Shown in pieces: positions 1 through 8,641 of a DNA stretch of 64,000 bases. Each line of letters begins with the position of its first letter. Positions within the stretch are counted from its first letter, which is position 1. The position numbers were made by a program, and so were the translations under genes. The notes below the pieces were generated by a model. The model saw only the letters and a list, made by a program, of their open reading frames with translations. It searched no databases and was not told the DNA's origin. Source of the stretch: Pseudaminobacter sp047739745 (lineage in GTDB: Bacteria; Pseudomonadota; Alphaproteobacteria; Rhizobiales; Rhizobiaceae); the NCBI RefSeq assembly GCF_047739745.1, contig NZ_JBLLVA010000007.1, positions 62,001-126,000 on the forward strand, written 5' to 3'.

Positions 1-219
1 TACCACGCCGTTGCCGATGATGGAGAGCTTGCCCTCGCGCACGATGCCGGAGGGCAGCAGCGACAGCTTGTAGACCTTGCTGTCGACGACGAGCGTGTGG
101 CCGGCATTGTGGCCGCCTTGAAACCGCACGACCACATCGGCGCGCTCCGACAGCCAGTCGACGATCTTGCCCTTGCCTTCGTCGCCCCACTGTGAGCCGA
201 CGACCACCACATTTGCCAT
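1..219 (-). CDS. purA: Adenylosuccinate synthetase, N-terminal part (runs off the window)
   Basis: Catalyses the GTP-dependent joining of IMP and aspartate, the first committed step from IMP to AMP. Only the first 73 codons are present. They hold the family P-loop GDEGKGK at residues 12-18 and QGGHNAGHT at 34-42, with the catalytic pair Asp13 and His41 at the same positions as in the E. coli enzyme. The ATG at 219 starts the conserved family sequence directly. The gene is read leftward and its 3' end lies outside the window. The two other purine genes here, purE and purK, are about 62 kb away and are not linked to it. Confidence 0.97.
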   Translation of the reverse strand, partial: MANVVVVGSQWGDEGKGKIVDWLSERADVVVRFQGGHNAGHTLVVDSKVYKLSLLPSGIVREGKLSIIGNGVV

Positions 220-524
220 GATTTCTTCCTTCCGATGCCGCGCAAACATTGGCGAGCATATGAAAACGACAGGCTTCTATAACCTCACGGTCGGCCGAAG
301 GCGACATTTCTTTGGCCTTTGCGGCACTGCCGGGCACAACAATTTCCGGCTTCGCCGCGCCGCGCCTCCTATCGAGAACCAAAGGATTCTGCAACAGTTT
401 CGCCCGGCCGGGGGATAGTGATTTACGGCGAATGCTGATCTTGATGTACAGCCGTGACCGTCTTTACTTGGCCCTTCATCCGAAATAGTCGTCAGCCAAC
501 GCCTTTTTCAAGGCCGTACAAACC
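220..524. other. Intergenic region between divergent purA and EamA genes
   Basis: This gap of about 305 bases separates the leftward purA from the rightward transporter. It must hold both promoters, but no clear -35/-10 pair, operator palindrome or RNA leader could be made out. Short reading frames crossing it have no family resemblance and no good ribosome binding site. Nothing else was recognised. Confidence 0.4.
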
Positions 525-1439
525 ATGCATCGAACCGCTTATACGCTGCTGCTTCTCACGACGCTCTGCTGGGCGGGCAATGCCATTGCAGGCAAGCTGG
601 CGGTCGGCCATGTCTCGCCCATGGTGCTGGCGACCGCTCGGTGGGGCTTGGCGCTGCCCATCCTGTTCCTGATCAGCCGCAAGCACCTGCCGGCCGATTT
701 ACCGCTCCTTCGCCGTCACCTGCCCTTTCTTCTGGTCATCGCAACGCTGGGCTTCACCATATTCAGCGTCTTCATGTACTGCGCGCTGCTCTACACCTCG
801 GCCATCAATGTCAGCATCGAACAGGGCGGAATGCCGCTCTTCGTATTTCTGGCGACCTTCGTTCTGTTCAGGACCCGGGCAAGCCTGGCGCAGATCGCGG
901 GCTTCGCGCTTTCCCTGATGGGCGTGCTCCTGACGACCCTCCACGGCGATATCTGGCGGCTCTTTTCCCTCCACGTAAATTTCGGGGATGCGCTGATGCT
1001 TGTCGCCGTGATTGCCTATGGCTTCTACACGGCGGCGCTGCGACAGAAGCCTGACGTCCACTGGACGAGCCTGATGACGGCCTTGTGCGTCGGCGCAATG
1101 GCCAGCGCCATACCGTTCCTCATAGGCGAATGGTTGATGGGCGGGATGATCTTGCCCGACGCCAAAGGCTGGGCAATCATCGGCTTCGTGGTGCTGTTTC
1201 CATCGATTCTTGCGCAGATCTTCTACATTCGCGCCGTCGAACTGATCGGGGCCAATCGCGCCGGCCTGTTCATCAATTTCCTGCCGCTTTGGGGCGCGCT
1301 GCTGTCGGTCCTGATCGTCGGCGACGCCTTCCATGCCTATCACGCCGTCGCGCTGATCATGGTATTGGGCGGCGTGCTGATCGCCGAGCTCAGCAGCCGC
1401 AGAGCTGCGGCCAGGGAACTGGAAGTGGAGGTCCGCTGA
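525..1439 (+). CDS. EamA/DMT-family transporter
   Basis: A 304-residue integral membrane protein with about ten hydrophobic helices. The layout is that of the drug/metabolite transporter superfamily, two tandem five-helix EamA units, roughly residues 5-135 and 150-290. The first helix has the family-like TTLCWAGNAIAGK. Such proteins usually export metabolites or amino acids, but the substrate cannot be read from sequence. It stands alone, divergent from purA and convergent with serA, with a shared terminator downstream. A second, unrelated EamA gene lies at 57057. Confidence 0.85.
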   Translation: MHRTAYTLLLLTTLCWAGNAIAGKLAVGHVSPMVLATARWGLALPILFLISRKHLPADLPLLRRHLPFLLVIATLGFTIFSVFMYCALLYTSAINVSIEQGGMPLFVFLATFVLFRTRASLAQIAGFALSLMGVLLTTLHGDIWRLFSLHVNFGDALMLVAVIAYGFYTAALRQKPDVHWTSLMTALCVGAMASAIPFLIGEWLMGGMILPDAKGWAIIGFVVLFPSILAQIFYIRAVELIGANRAGLFINFLPLWGALLSVLIVGDAFHAYHAVALIMVLGGVLIAELSSRRAAARELEVEVR

Positions 1440-1470
1440 AGCGGCAGGTCTGCCTGCCTGGCAGCAAAGA

Positions 1471-1499
1471 ATAAAGGCGCCGCAAACCGGCGCCTTTAT
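1471..1499. terminator. Bidirectional intrinsic terminator
   Basis: A perfect 12-bp inverted repeat (ATAAAGGCGCCG and its complement) around a 5-base loop sits between the convergent EamA and serA genes. The arms end in A/T-rich bases on both sides, so it can stop transcription from either direction. Confidence 0.85.
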
Positions 1500-1519
1500 C
1501 ATTCAGGAACGCCGGAAAA

Positions 1520-3118
1520 TCACATTCCGTTCACGTCGAACTGCAGGCGCTTGGCCGAGACGATCGACGGATTGTCGCGCACTTCTGCCAGCGCCTTTTC
1601 CGGGAAGGGAGCGTCGAGATAGAGCAGCGCGATCGCGTCGCCGCCCGGCCGGTTGCGGCCAAGCTGGAAGTTGGCGATGTTGACGTCGTTCTTGCCGCAC
1701 ACCGTGCCGAGCATACCGATGATGCCTGGCACGTCCGCATTGGTCGTGTAGAGCATGTGCTGACCGACCTCGGCGTCGAGATTGATGCCTTTGATCTGGA
1801 TGAAGCGCGGCTTGTGGTCCGAAAAGCAGGTGCCGGCGATCGAGCGCGTTTTCTTCTCGGTCTTCACCGTCAGCTTGATGTATCCGTCGAACACGCCCGA
1901 CTTGTCGCGCTTGACCTCGGCGACGATGATGCCCCGCTCCTTCACCATGATCGGCGCCGACACCATGTTGACGTCCGAAACCTGCGGCCGGATCAGGCCG
2001 GCGAGCGCGGCGCTGATCAGCGCCTTGGTGTTCATCGAAGCGGTTGCGCCGTCAAACAGGATCTCGACTTCCTTGATCGCCTCCTCCGTCACCTGGCCGA
2101 CGAAAGCGCCGAGCACTTCGGCGAGCTTGACGAACGGCTTCAGCGTCGGCGCTTCCTCGGCCGAGATCGACGGCATGTTGATGGCGTTGGAAACCGCGCC
2201 CTTGATCAGATAGTCCGACATCTGCTCGGCGACCTGAAGGGCGACGTTTTCCTGCGCTTCCCGGGTGGAGGCGCCGAGATGCGGGGTAGCGACCACGTTC
2301 TCCAGGCCGAACAGCGGGCTATCGGTCGCCGGCTCGACCTCGAATACGTCTATGCCGACGCCCGCGACCTTGCCGCTTTTCAGTGCCGCGATGAGGTCCG
2401 CCTCAACGATCAACCCACCGCGAGCGCAGTTGATGATGCGCACTCCCTGCTTCATCTTGGCGAAGGCGTCGGCGTTGATGATGTTGCGCGTCTTGTCCGT
2501 CAGGGGCGTGTGCAGGGTGATGAAGTCGGCACGCGCGAACAGCTCGTCCAGTTCGACCTTCTGGACACCCAGCTCCTCGGCGCGGCCCTCCGAAAGGAAC
2601 GGGTCGAAGGCCACCACATGCATCTTCAGGCCGACGCCACGCGTCGCCACCACCGAGCCGATATTGCCGCAACCGATAACGCCGAGCGTCTTGCCGGTGA
2701 TCTCGACACCCATGAAGCGGTTCTTTTCCCACTTGCCGTCATGAGTGGAGCTGTTGGCCTCCGGAATCTGCCGGGCAAGCGCGAACATCAGCGCGATCGC
2801 ATGCTCGGCCGTCGTGATCGAATTGCCGAACGGCGTATTCATCACGATGATACCCCGGCGGCTGGCCGCCGGTATGTCGACATTGTCGACGCCGATACCG
2901 GCGCGGCCGATGACTTTTAGATTTGTGGCCGCCGCGATCAGCTTTTCGGTGACCTTGGTGGCCGATCGGATGGCAAGGCCGTCATATTGAGGAATGAGCT
3001 CGAGCAACTTCTCCTTGTCCTTGCCGAGATCGGGGAGGTAGTCCACCTCCACGCCGCGGTCCTTGAATATCTGGACGGCGGTCGGCGAAAGCTTATCGGA
3101 TACGAGAACGCGAGGCAT
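1520..3118 (-). CDS. serA: D-3-phosphoglycerate dehydrogenase
   Basis: Oxidises 3-phosphoglycerate to 3-phosphohydroxypyruvate with NAD, the first step of serine synthesis. The 532-residue length fits the long form: a substrate-binding half, a Rossmann domain with GCGNIG at about 149-154, the catalytic NCARGGLI and TPHLGAST segments, an intervening allosteric domain and a C-terminal ACT domain (about 455-530). The ATG at 3118 was preferred over the ATG at 3124 because AGGA lies 8 bases before the former and only 2 before the latter. It follows serC on the same strand, separated by a mosaic repeat, so the two probably form one serine operon. Confidence 0.96.
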   Translation of the reverse strand: MPRVLVSDKLSPTAVQIFKDRGVEVDYLPDLGKDKEKLLELIPQYDGLAIRSATKVTEKLIAAATNLKVIGRAGIGVDNVDIPAASRRGIIVMNTPFGNSITTAEHAIALMFALARQIPEANSSTHDGKWEKNRFMGVEITGKTLGVIGCGNIGSVVATRGVGLKMHVVAFDPFLSEGRAEELGVQKVELDELFARADFITLHTPLTDKTRNIINADAFAKMKQGVRIINCARGGLIVEADLIAALKSGKVAGVGIDVFEVEPATDSPLFGLENVVATPHLGASTREAQENVALQVAEQMSDYLIKGAVSNAINMPSISAEEAPTLKPFVKLAEVLGAFVGQVTEEAIKEVEILFDGATASMNTKALISAALAGLIRPQVSDVNMVSAPIMVKERGIIVAEVKRDKSGVFDGYIKLTVKTEKKTRSIAGTCFSDHKPRFIQIKGINLDAEVGQHMLYTTNADVPGIIGMLGTVCGKNDVNIANFQLGRNRPGGDAIALLYLDAPFPEKALAEVRDNPSIVSAKRLQFDVNGM

Positions 3119-3146
3119 GAGCATGGTCCTTCGGTCTGTTGAAATC

Positions 3147-3274
3147 CCCCTCACCCGGCCTCCGCTTTGCTCGGCCGCCCTCTCCCCGTCGGGGAGAGGA
3201 GATCGTCGACGTTTCCGCCAACCTCTTCTCCCCAGCGGGGAGAAGGTGGCCGCGTAGCGGCCGGATGAGGGGTA
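3147..3274. repeat. Rhizobial intergenic mosaic repeat (RIME-like)
   Basis: The outer arms CCCCTCACCCGGCC and GGCCGGATGAGGGG are nearly complementary. Between them lie two hairpins with CTCCCC/GGGGAG stems at about 3181-3197 and 3226-3245. This is the pattern of the dispersed palindromic elements common between rhizobial genes. It sits between serC and serA and may act in mRNA processing or partial termination. It has no coding content. Confidence 0.8.
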
Positions 3275-3295
3275 TTGAACGAATAGGTTAAAGGC

Positions 3296-4471
3296 TCAGG
3301 CAGCAGCCTTGAGCGAAGCCTTGGCGGTCGCGAAGGCCCAGTCGAGCCATGGCATCAGCGCCTTGACGTCGGAAGCTTCGATAGTCGCCCCGCACCAGAT
3401 CCGCAGGCCGGGCGGCGCGTCGCGATAGCTGGCGATGTCGTAAGCCACGCCTTCCGCCTCCAGAAGACCGGTAAGCTGCTTGACGAAGGCCTGCTGGCCG
3501 GCGTCATCCAACGACGCGATCGCGGGATCGACAAAGCGCAGGCAAACCGAGGTGTTCGACCGCACCTCAGGCTTCGCGGCGAGGAACTCGACTGCCGGAT
3601 TGCCTGCGACCCAATCGTCAATCACCCGGGCATTGGCGTCGGCGCGCGCCCTCAGGGCCGGAAGGCCGCCAATCGACTTGGCCCAGCCCAGCGTGTCGAG
3701 ATAATCCTCAACCGCCAGCATCGAAGGCGTGTTGATCGTTTCGCCCTTGAAGATGCCTTCGATCAGCTTGCCGCCCTTGGTCATGCGGAAAATCTTCGGC
3801 AGCGGCCATGTCGGCACATGGCTTTCCAGCCGTTGCACGGCGCGTGGACTGAGGATGAGCATTCCGTGTCCGCCCTCGCCGCCAAGCACTTTCTGCCAGG
3901 AGAAGGTGACCACGTCGAGCTTGGCGAAATCGAGCTTCTGGGCGAAAGCGGCCGAGGTCGCATCGCAGATGGTCAGCCCCTTGCGGTCGGCCGGGATGAA
4001 ATCGCCGTTCGGCACGCGCACGCCGGAGGTCGTGCCGTTCCAGGTGAAGACCACATCGCGGTCGAAATCCACCGCCGAAAGATCGGGCAACGCGCCGTAG
4101 GGTGCTTCGAATCTGCGCACGTCCGGCAGCTTGAGCTGCTTGACGACATCGGTCACCCAGCCGGCGCCGAAGCTTTCCCAGGCGAGCATGTCGACGCCTC
4201 GCGGCCCCAGCAGCGACCACAGCGCCATCTCGACCGCGCCGGTGTCCGAGGCGGGAACGATGCCGATGCGGTAGTCTGCCGGCACCTCTAGAACTTCGCG
4301 TGTAAGGTCGATCGCCCGCGCCAGTTTCGACTTGCCGAGCTTGGCGCGATGGGAACGGCCAAGGGCCGCGTCGGCCAGGCTTTGGAGAGACCAGCCGGGA
4401 CGTTTAGCGCAAGGACCTGAGGAAAAATGGGGATTGGCCGGACGCACGTCCGGCTTGGAAAGCACCGTCAT
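3296..4471 (-). CDS. serC: Phosphoserine aminotransferase
   Basis: PLP enzyme that transaminates 3-phosphohydroxypyruvate with glutamate, the second serine step, also used in pyridoxine synthesis. The 391-residue protein opens with the family NPHFSSGPCAKRPGW segment. The PLP Lys is about residue 194, in SWQKVLGGEG, and ICDATSA precedes it. This is the alphaproteobacterial long form. The ATG at 4471 follows GGAAGGA, which is itself inside a hairpin of the leader. It probably starts an operon that continues into serA, and the leader suggests post-transcriptional control. Confidence 0.96.
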   Translation of the reverse strand: MTVLSKPDVRPANPHFSSGPCAKRPGWSLQSLADAALGRSHRAKLGKSKLARAIDLTREVLEVPADYRIGIVPASDTGAVEMALWSLLGPRGVDMLAWESFGAGWVTDVVKQLKLPDVRRFEAPYGALPDLSAVDFDRDVVFTWNGTTSGVRVPNGDFIPADRKGLTICDATSAAFAQKLDFAKLDVVTFSWQKVLGGEGGHGMLILSPRAVQRLESHVPTWPLPKIFRMTKGGKLIEGIFKGETINTPSMLAVEDYLDTLGWAKSIGGLPALRARADANARVIDDWVAGNPAVEFLAAKPEVRSNTSVCLRFVDPAIASLDDAGQQAFVKQLTGLLEAEGVAYDIASYRDAPPGLRIWCGATIEASDVKALMPWLDWAFATAKASLKAAA

Positions 4472-4527
4472 GATATTCTATCCTTCCAGATAGTGGCCCC
4501 TCGTTGGGGAGGGGTGGCCCGGCTCGG
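4472..4527 (-). ncRNA. serC-type cis-regulatory RNA leader
   Basis: On the transcribed strand, directly before the serC start, there are two hairpins in series: CCCCTC/GAGGGG (4497-4514) and CTATC/GATAG (4478-4493). The second holds the ribosome binding site in its loop and 3' arm. GGCCAC occurs on both sides of the first hairpin. Position and layout match the serC RNA motif described upstream of serC in Alphaproteobacteria. The match was made by eye from memory of the motif, not by covariance search. Confidence 0.7.
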
Positions 4528-4744
4528 GAAATAACGAAAGTCCTGAAAAACTGCAAGCGGCAAAATGATGCTGCCGCCACATGGGCGCATGCCACGGCCA
4601 TGGAGCCACGGCCATAGATCTGTCACCGCCAACCCCTTGTTGGGGCGCCAAAGCACCGCTGGCTTGAATTCTGGTTGACCTATCTCAAATCGCTGGGCAA
4701 GCTTCGCGCTATATTGCCGATCGTATAATGAATGGAGATCAGCC

Positions 4745-5194
4745 TTGTACAAGCATATCCTCATTTCGACAGATGGCTCCGAACTCGCTCAGAGGGGCGT
4801 CGATCACGGCCTGTCGCTGGCAAAGGCGCTCGGCAGCAAGGTCACGGTAGTCACGGTGACGGAGGCATTTTCCGTACAGGGCACGGCCACGGTTACCGGC
4901 TGGGTCGCCGGACGAAATGACGTCGAGCGCTACAATGCCGACCGGGCTGAATTCGCCAAGACCATTCTTGCGCCAGCCAAGGCGGGCGCCGAGAAAATGG
5001 GCGTGGCGGCGGACATTCTTCATGTCTCCAACGATTCGGCCGCCGAGGGCATCGTCGAGAGCGCTGAGAAACACGGATGCGACCTGATCGTCATGTCCTC
5101 CCATGGCCGCCGCGGCGTGCAGCGCCTGCTGCTCGGAAGCCAGACCGCCGAGGTTCTCTACGCATCCAAGATTCCGGTGCTGGTCGTCCGATAG
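4745..5194 (+). CDS. Universal stress protein, UspA family
   Basis: A 149-residue single-domain Usp protein. It starts KHILISTDGSE, as the family does, and ends with the nucleotide-binding pattern G-RRGVQRLLLGSQ and the closing strand IPVLVVR. It likely binds ATP and helps survival in stress, though the biochemical role of most Usp proteins is unclear. The start is a TTG at 4745; GGAG lies 7 bases before it and no in-frame ATG is better placed. It stands alone between divergent serC and the glycosylase gene. Confidence 0.9.
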   Translation: MYKHILISTDGSELAQRGVDHGLSLAKALGSKVTVVTVTEAFSVQGTATVTGWVAGRNDVERYNADRAEFAKTILAPAKAGAEKMGVAADILHVSNDSAAEGIVESAEKHGCDLIVMSSHGRRGVQRLLLGSQTAEVLYASKIPVLVVR

Positions 5195-5254
5195 GGCCGG
5201 GCTTCTAAGGGGCGGGCTTGTCCGAACGTGAAATGCGCTGGAGCGGGTGAAAAA

Positions 5255-5854
5255 ATGACCTCGCCGCTCCGCACAGCACCGAACAAACTTGGCCCGATGA
5301 ACGATCGCTTTTTCAGCCGAAACGCCATCATCGTGGCGCAGGATCTCATCGGCTCGACAATAAGCGCCAACGGCGTCAGCGGCCTGATTGTCGAAACGGA
5401 AGCCTATCTGCGCGACGACCCGGCCTCGCACAGTTTTCGCGGCAGGACGGAACGCAACGCCGCCATGTTCGGCCCGCCCGGCCACGCCTATGTCTATCGG
5501 TCCTATGGCGTGCATTGGTGCCTGAACGCCGTCTGCGAACCCGGCAGCGCGGTGCTCATCCGGGCGCTGGAGCCGCTCGACGGCATCGACCTGATGCGCG
5601 AGAGGCGCGGCATCGCCGACATCCGCCTGCTATGCGCCGGCCCGGGCCGGCTCTGTCAGGCGCTCTCCATCGACCGTTCCCATGACGGCTTGCCGCTTGA
5701 CGGCCCGGTCATCCACATGGAGGGCCGCACTGAGGACGTATCCGTAGCAGCCGGGACTCGCATCGGCATCAGCAAGGCCGTCGAACACCCATGGCGCTTC
5801 GGGTTGTCGGGCTCGCGCTTCGTCAGCCGCCGCTTCCCGGCACCGCCTGTCTAG
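5255..5854 (+). CDS. DNA-3-methyladenine glycosylase (AAG/MPG family)
   Basis: Base-excision repair enzyme that removes 3-methyladenine, hypoxanthine and related lesions. Family motifs are clear: DLIGSTI, the catalytic-Glu segment IVETEAYLRDDPASH, GRTERNAAMFGPPGHAYVY and YGVHWCLN. Length is about 199 residues from the ATG at 5255. Starts at 5228 and 5297 are also possible; the last gives the shortest family-like protein. It follows the Usp gene by 60 bases on the same strand and may be co-transcribed with it. Confidence 0.92.
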   Translation: MTSPLRTAPNKLGPMNDRFFSRNAIIVAQDLIGSTISANGVSGLIVETEAYLRDDPASHSFRGRTERNAAMFGPPGHAYVYRSYGVHWCLNAVCEPGSAVLIRALEPLDGIDLMRERRGIADIRLLCAGPGRLCQALSIDRSHDGLPLDGPVIHMEGRTEDVSVAAGTRIGISKAVEHPWRFGLSGSRFVSRRFPAPPV

Positions 5855-5897
5855 AGCAACGGACCGACCGGCCGGACGCGCGGCGCTCCAGGATTTG

Positions 5898-6197
5898 TCA
5901 CTGCTTCAAAACGTCGGCCCATTCCGGGTGGCGGCGAAACTGCGAGGCGGCAAAGGGGCAGAGCGGGATGACTTTCTTGCCCGCCTTGCGGGCGTCTTCC
6001 ACCGCCCGCGTCACCAGCCGCGCGCCTGCACCCTGGCCGCGAAAAGCCTCGGGCACTTCCGTATGGTCGATGATGATCTGGTGTTCGCCGAGCTTGGTGA
6101 AGGTAACCTCCGCCTCGGCACCGCCCGCTCCGCGCAAGATATAGCGGCCCTTGGAATCCGTCTCCTCGATGGCGATGTCCGATTGCTCTTGCGTCAT
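5898..6197 (-). CDS. Small GNAT-family N-acetyltransferase (YjdJ/COG2388 type)
   Basis: A 99-residue minimal GNAT-like protein. It contains HTEVPEAFRGQGAGARLVTRAVEDAR, which holds the acetyl-CoA pyrophosphate loop (shown here in part: FRGQGAG), followed by VIPLCPFAASQFRRHPEW, the usual C-terminal block of this subfamily. The substrate is unknown. The ATG at 6197 has AGGAG at a good distance. It is read leftward, downstream of the esterase gene, and is possibly in one transcript with it. Confidence 0.85.
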   Translation of the reverse strand: MTQEQSDIAIEETDSKGRYILRGAGGAEAEVTFTKLGEHQIIIDHTEVPEAFRGQGAGARLVTRAVEDARKAGKKVIPLCPFAASQFRRHPEWADVLKQ

Positions 6198-6239
6198 GAT
6201 GCAACTCCTGGATCAGATAAATGCGTGGTTCGGGCCCGT

Positions 6240-6857
6240 TCAACCGTTTGTGACGGCGGCGAGGAATCGTCTTGCCGCCTCGATCTCGTTTTGGCGCATT
6301 TCATGGCCGCCGTCATGCCATTCCAGCGTCACCTCGGCGCCTGACGCCCGCAAATGGGTTGCGAGCCGGGTTGTCAGCGCCGAGGGGCCGATCGGGTCGT
6401 TGCGGCCCGCCGTTATGAGGATGCGCCGCTCCGCCAGATCGCCCTTCACGTCGGGTTCGAATGGAATGAGGGGATGCATCAGCACGGCCGCATCGAACAG
6501 TGCGGGCTCGGCGAATATCAGTGAAGCCAGTATGTTGGCGCCGTTGGAGAAGCCGAGCCCGATGACCGACGAAGGTTTTGCCGCCTCGACATGGGCGCGC
6601 ACGAACCCGGCCATCTTCTTCGTCCTCGCTGCAAGGTCGTCCATGTCGTAGACGCCCTCTGCGGTGCGCCGGAAAAAGCGCGCCGCGCCCTGTTCCGATA
6701 CGTCGCCGCGCGGTGAGATGGCAGCAACGCCCGGCAGCAGTTCCAGCGCCAGGCCAAGCAGCTGGTTTTCATTGCCGCCCGTCCCGTGAAACAGGAAAAT
6801 CAGCGGACCACCCGGTGTTCCGGGCAGGGCCGTATAGGTGTAGGCATCCTTCGACAT
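6240..6857 (-). CDS. Alpha/beta-hydrolase, phospholipase/carboxylesterase family
   Basis: A cytoplasmic hydrolase of about 205 residues. It has FLFHGTGGNENQ at the oxyanion-hole position, the nucleophile elbow GLGFSNGAN, an acid residue in AGRNDPIGP and the catalytic His in WHDGGHE. This is the usual serine-Asp-His set of the carboxylesterase 2 family. The ATG at 6857 has GAGG 6 bases upstream. The frame stays open to 7016, but the extra N-terminus looks non-homologous and would abut the divergent sulfatase start. Substrate unknown. Confidence 0.85.
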   Translation of the reverse strand: MSKDAYTYTALPGTPGGPLIFLFHGTGGNENQLLGLALELLPGVAAISPRGDVSEQGAARFFRRTAEGVYDMDDLAARTKKMAGFVRAHVEAAKPSSVIGLGFSNGANILASLIFAEPALFDAAVLMHPLIPFEPDVKGDLAERRILITAGRNDPIGPSALTTRLATHLRASGAEVTLEWHDGGHEMRQNEIEAARRFLAAVTNG

Positions 6858-7018
6858 TGCGTGCCTCGCTTTGTTTGTTCCCGCAAGATGAGCATGCCGA
6901 CCCATCGTCTTCAATGTCTCAAATGCAGGAAGGACCGTTGCCGAGGCGAGAACGATAATCGCAGCCTTGCGCGGCGGCGAAAATTCGGCTCCATGACGGC
7001 TGGACCAAAGGACCATTC

Positions 7019-8563
7019 ATGGCCAGCGTGCAAAACCGGCGAAACGTTCTTCTCATCACCTGCGACCAGTGGCGCGGCGACTGCCTGTCCTCGGCCGGCC
7101 ACCAGACAGTGCGCACGCCGCATGCGGACGCCCTGGCCAGGGAGGGCGTGTCGTTTCGGCGGCATTTCGCCGGCGCCGCACCCTGCTCTCCGGCGCGTGC
7201 CTGCCTCTACACCGGCCTCTATCAGATGAACAACCGCGTCTGTCGCAACGGTACGCCGCTCGACGCACGCCATGACAATATCGCGCTGGCCGCGCGCCGT
7301 CTCGGCTACGAACCAACGCTGTTCGGTTATACCGACGTCGCGCCCGATCCCGCGCTCCATGCTCGGGGCGATCCGGTGCTGCGCAGCTATGAGGGCGTTC
7401 TGCCCGGCTTCACCGCGCGCCAGTTGCTGCCGGAGCATCAGAAGCAATGGCTGTCGTGGCTGGCCGCGCGCGGCGTGGATTCCAGCGCCGGCTTTCCCGA
7501 CATCCACAAACCGGTTTCAGGCGATGGCGCGGAGGTGACGAATACGCCCCCGGTCTATTCGCGCGAGGAGACCCCCGCGGCCTTCCTGACCAACGAGTTC
7601 CGGCGCTGGCTTGGTGAACAGGAGACGGCGTCGCCCTGGTTCGCGCATATCTCCTTCCTCAGCCCGCATCCGCCTTTCATCGCCACCGAGCCCTTCAACA
7701 CCATGTATGATCCGGCGGACGGTCCGGCATTCCACCGCGCCGCCGACTGGCAGAGCGAAGCGGAGGCTCATCCCTACGTAGCCTACGAGCTTGGCCAGCA
7801 GAAGCGCTCGAAATTCATCCCGGGCGCTAAAGGCAAGGTCCGCGACTGGGGTGAAGAAAACTTTCGCCGAATCCGTGCGCTTTACTACGGCATGATCTCG
7901 GAAACCGATGCGCAGCTTGGCCGCATCTGGCAGGCTCTACGCGACCAGAACCATTGGGACAACACCGTTATCGTGCTGACTTCCGATCATGCCGAAATGA
8001 TGGGCGACCATTTCATGCTGGGCAAGGGCGGCTTCCACGACCAGAGCTATCACATTCCCCTGATCATCCGCGATCCTGACCGCCGAAAGACCGCCGGCAG
8101 CGCCGTGGATCATTTCACCGAGGCCGTGGACGTCATGCCGACGGTGATCGACCTTCTGGGCGATGCACCTGCGGCGCATCTCGACGGACGCTCGCTGAAA
8201 CCGTTCCTCGCCGGAAAGCCGCCCCGGAACTGGCGTGACGCGGCACATTGGGAATTCGACTTCCGCTCGATTTCCAAGCAAACGGCCGAGCGTCATTTCG
8301 GGATCAGCCCGCAACAATGCAATCTCAGCGTAGTGCGGACGCAGCGGTTCAAATATGTGCATTTCGGCGGCGGTCTGCCGCCGCTGCTCTTCGATCTTGA
8401 CGAGGATCCGGGCGAACTGCGCAACCTGGCGCAAATACCGGACTATCTGCCGATCCGCCTCGAATTTGCCGAGCGCCTGCTTGCCTGGCGCGCCGAGCAT
8501 CTCGACCAGGCGCTGGCGCTGGTCGAACTGACGGAAGAAGGCGTTCTCGGCTATGGTTGGTAG
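7019..8563 (+). CDS. Sulfatase-superfamily hydrolase, phosphonate monoester hydrolase-like
   Basis: A 514-residue alkaline-phosphatase-superfamily enzyme. The N-terminus LLITCDQWRGD supplies a metal ligand. CSPAR, with Cys56, is the C-x-P-x-R site converted to formylglycine. TSDHAEMMGDH near residue 325 supplies further metal ligands. Length, Cys position and the GLYQMNNR...PLDARH stretch resemble rhizobial phosphonate monoester hydrolase, known to cleave phosphonate and sulfate esters promiscuously. An arylsulfatase or choline-sulfatase-like role cannot be excluded. There is no signal peptide. It is divergent from the esterase and ends at a strong terminator. Confidence 0.85.
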   Translation: MASVQNRRNVLLITCDQWRGDCLSSAGHQTVRTPHADALAREGVSFRRHFAGAAPCSPARACLYTGLYQMNNRVCRNGTPLDARHDNIALAARRLGYEPTLFGYTDVAPDPALHARGDPVLRSYEGVLPGFTARQLLPEHQKQWLSWLAARGVDSSAGFPDIHKPVSGDGAEVTNTPPVYSREETPAAFLTNEFRRWLGEQETASPWFAHISFLSPHPPFIATEPFNTMYDPADGPAFHRAADWQSEAEAHPYVAYELGQQKRSKFIPGAKGKVRDWGEENFRRIRALYYGMISETDAQLGRIWQALRDQNHWDNTVIVLTSDHAEMMGDHFMLGKGGFHDQSYHIPLIIRDPDRRKTAGSAVDHFTEAVDVMPTVIDLLGDAPAAHLDGRSLKPFLAGKPPRNWRDAAHWEFDFRSISKQTAERHFGISPQQCNLSVVRTQRFKYVHFGGGLPPLLFDLDEDPGELRNLAQIPDYLPIRLEFAERLLAWRAEHLDQALALVELTEEGVLGYGW

Positions 8564-8586
8564 TCGTCACCCTCTCGCGAACGTAA

Positions 8587-8624
8587 ACGAAAGGCCCGCG
8601 CCGATGTCGGCGCGGGCCTTTCGT
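8587..8624. terminator. Strong bidirectional terminator hairpin
   Basis: A perfect 18-bp stem with a 2-base loop, GC-rich at its centre and ending in AAAG/CTTT. It lies between the convergent sulfatase and PRC-barrel genes. Confidence 0.9.
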
Positions 8625-8641
8625 GGAAATCACGACAGTGA

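Noticed and set aside
6858..7016. Longer N-terminus for the esterase gene.
   Set aside because: The extension has no family resemblance, and the ATG at 6857 has a good ribosome binding site.
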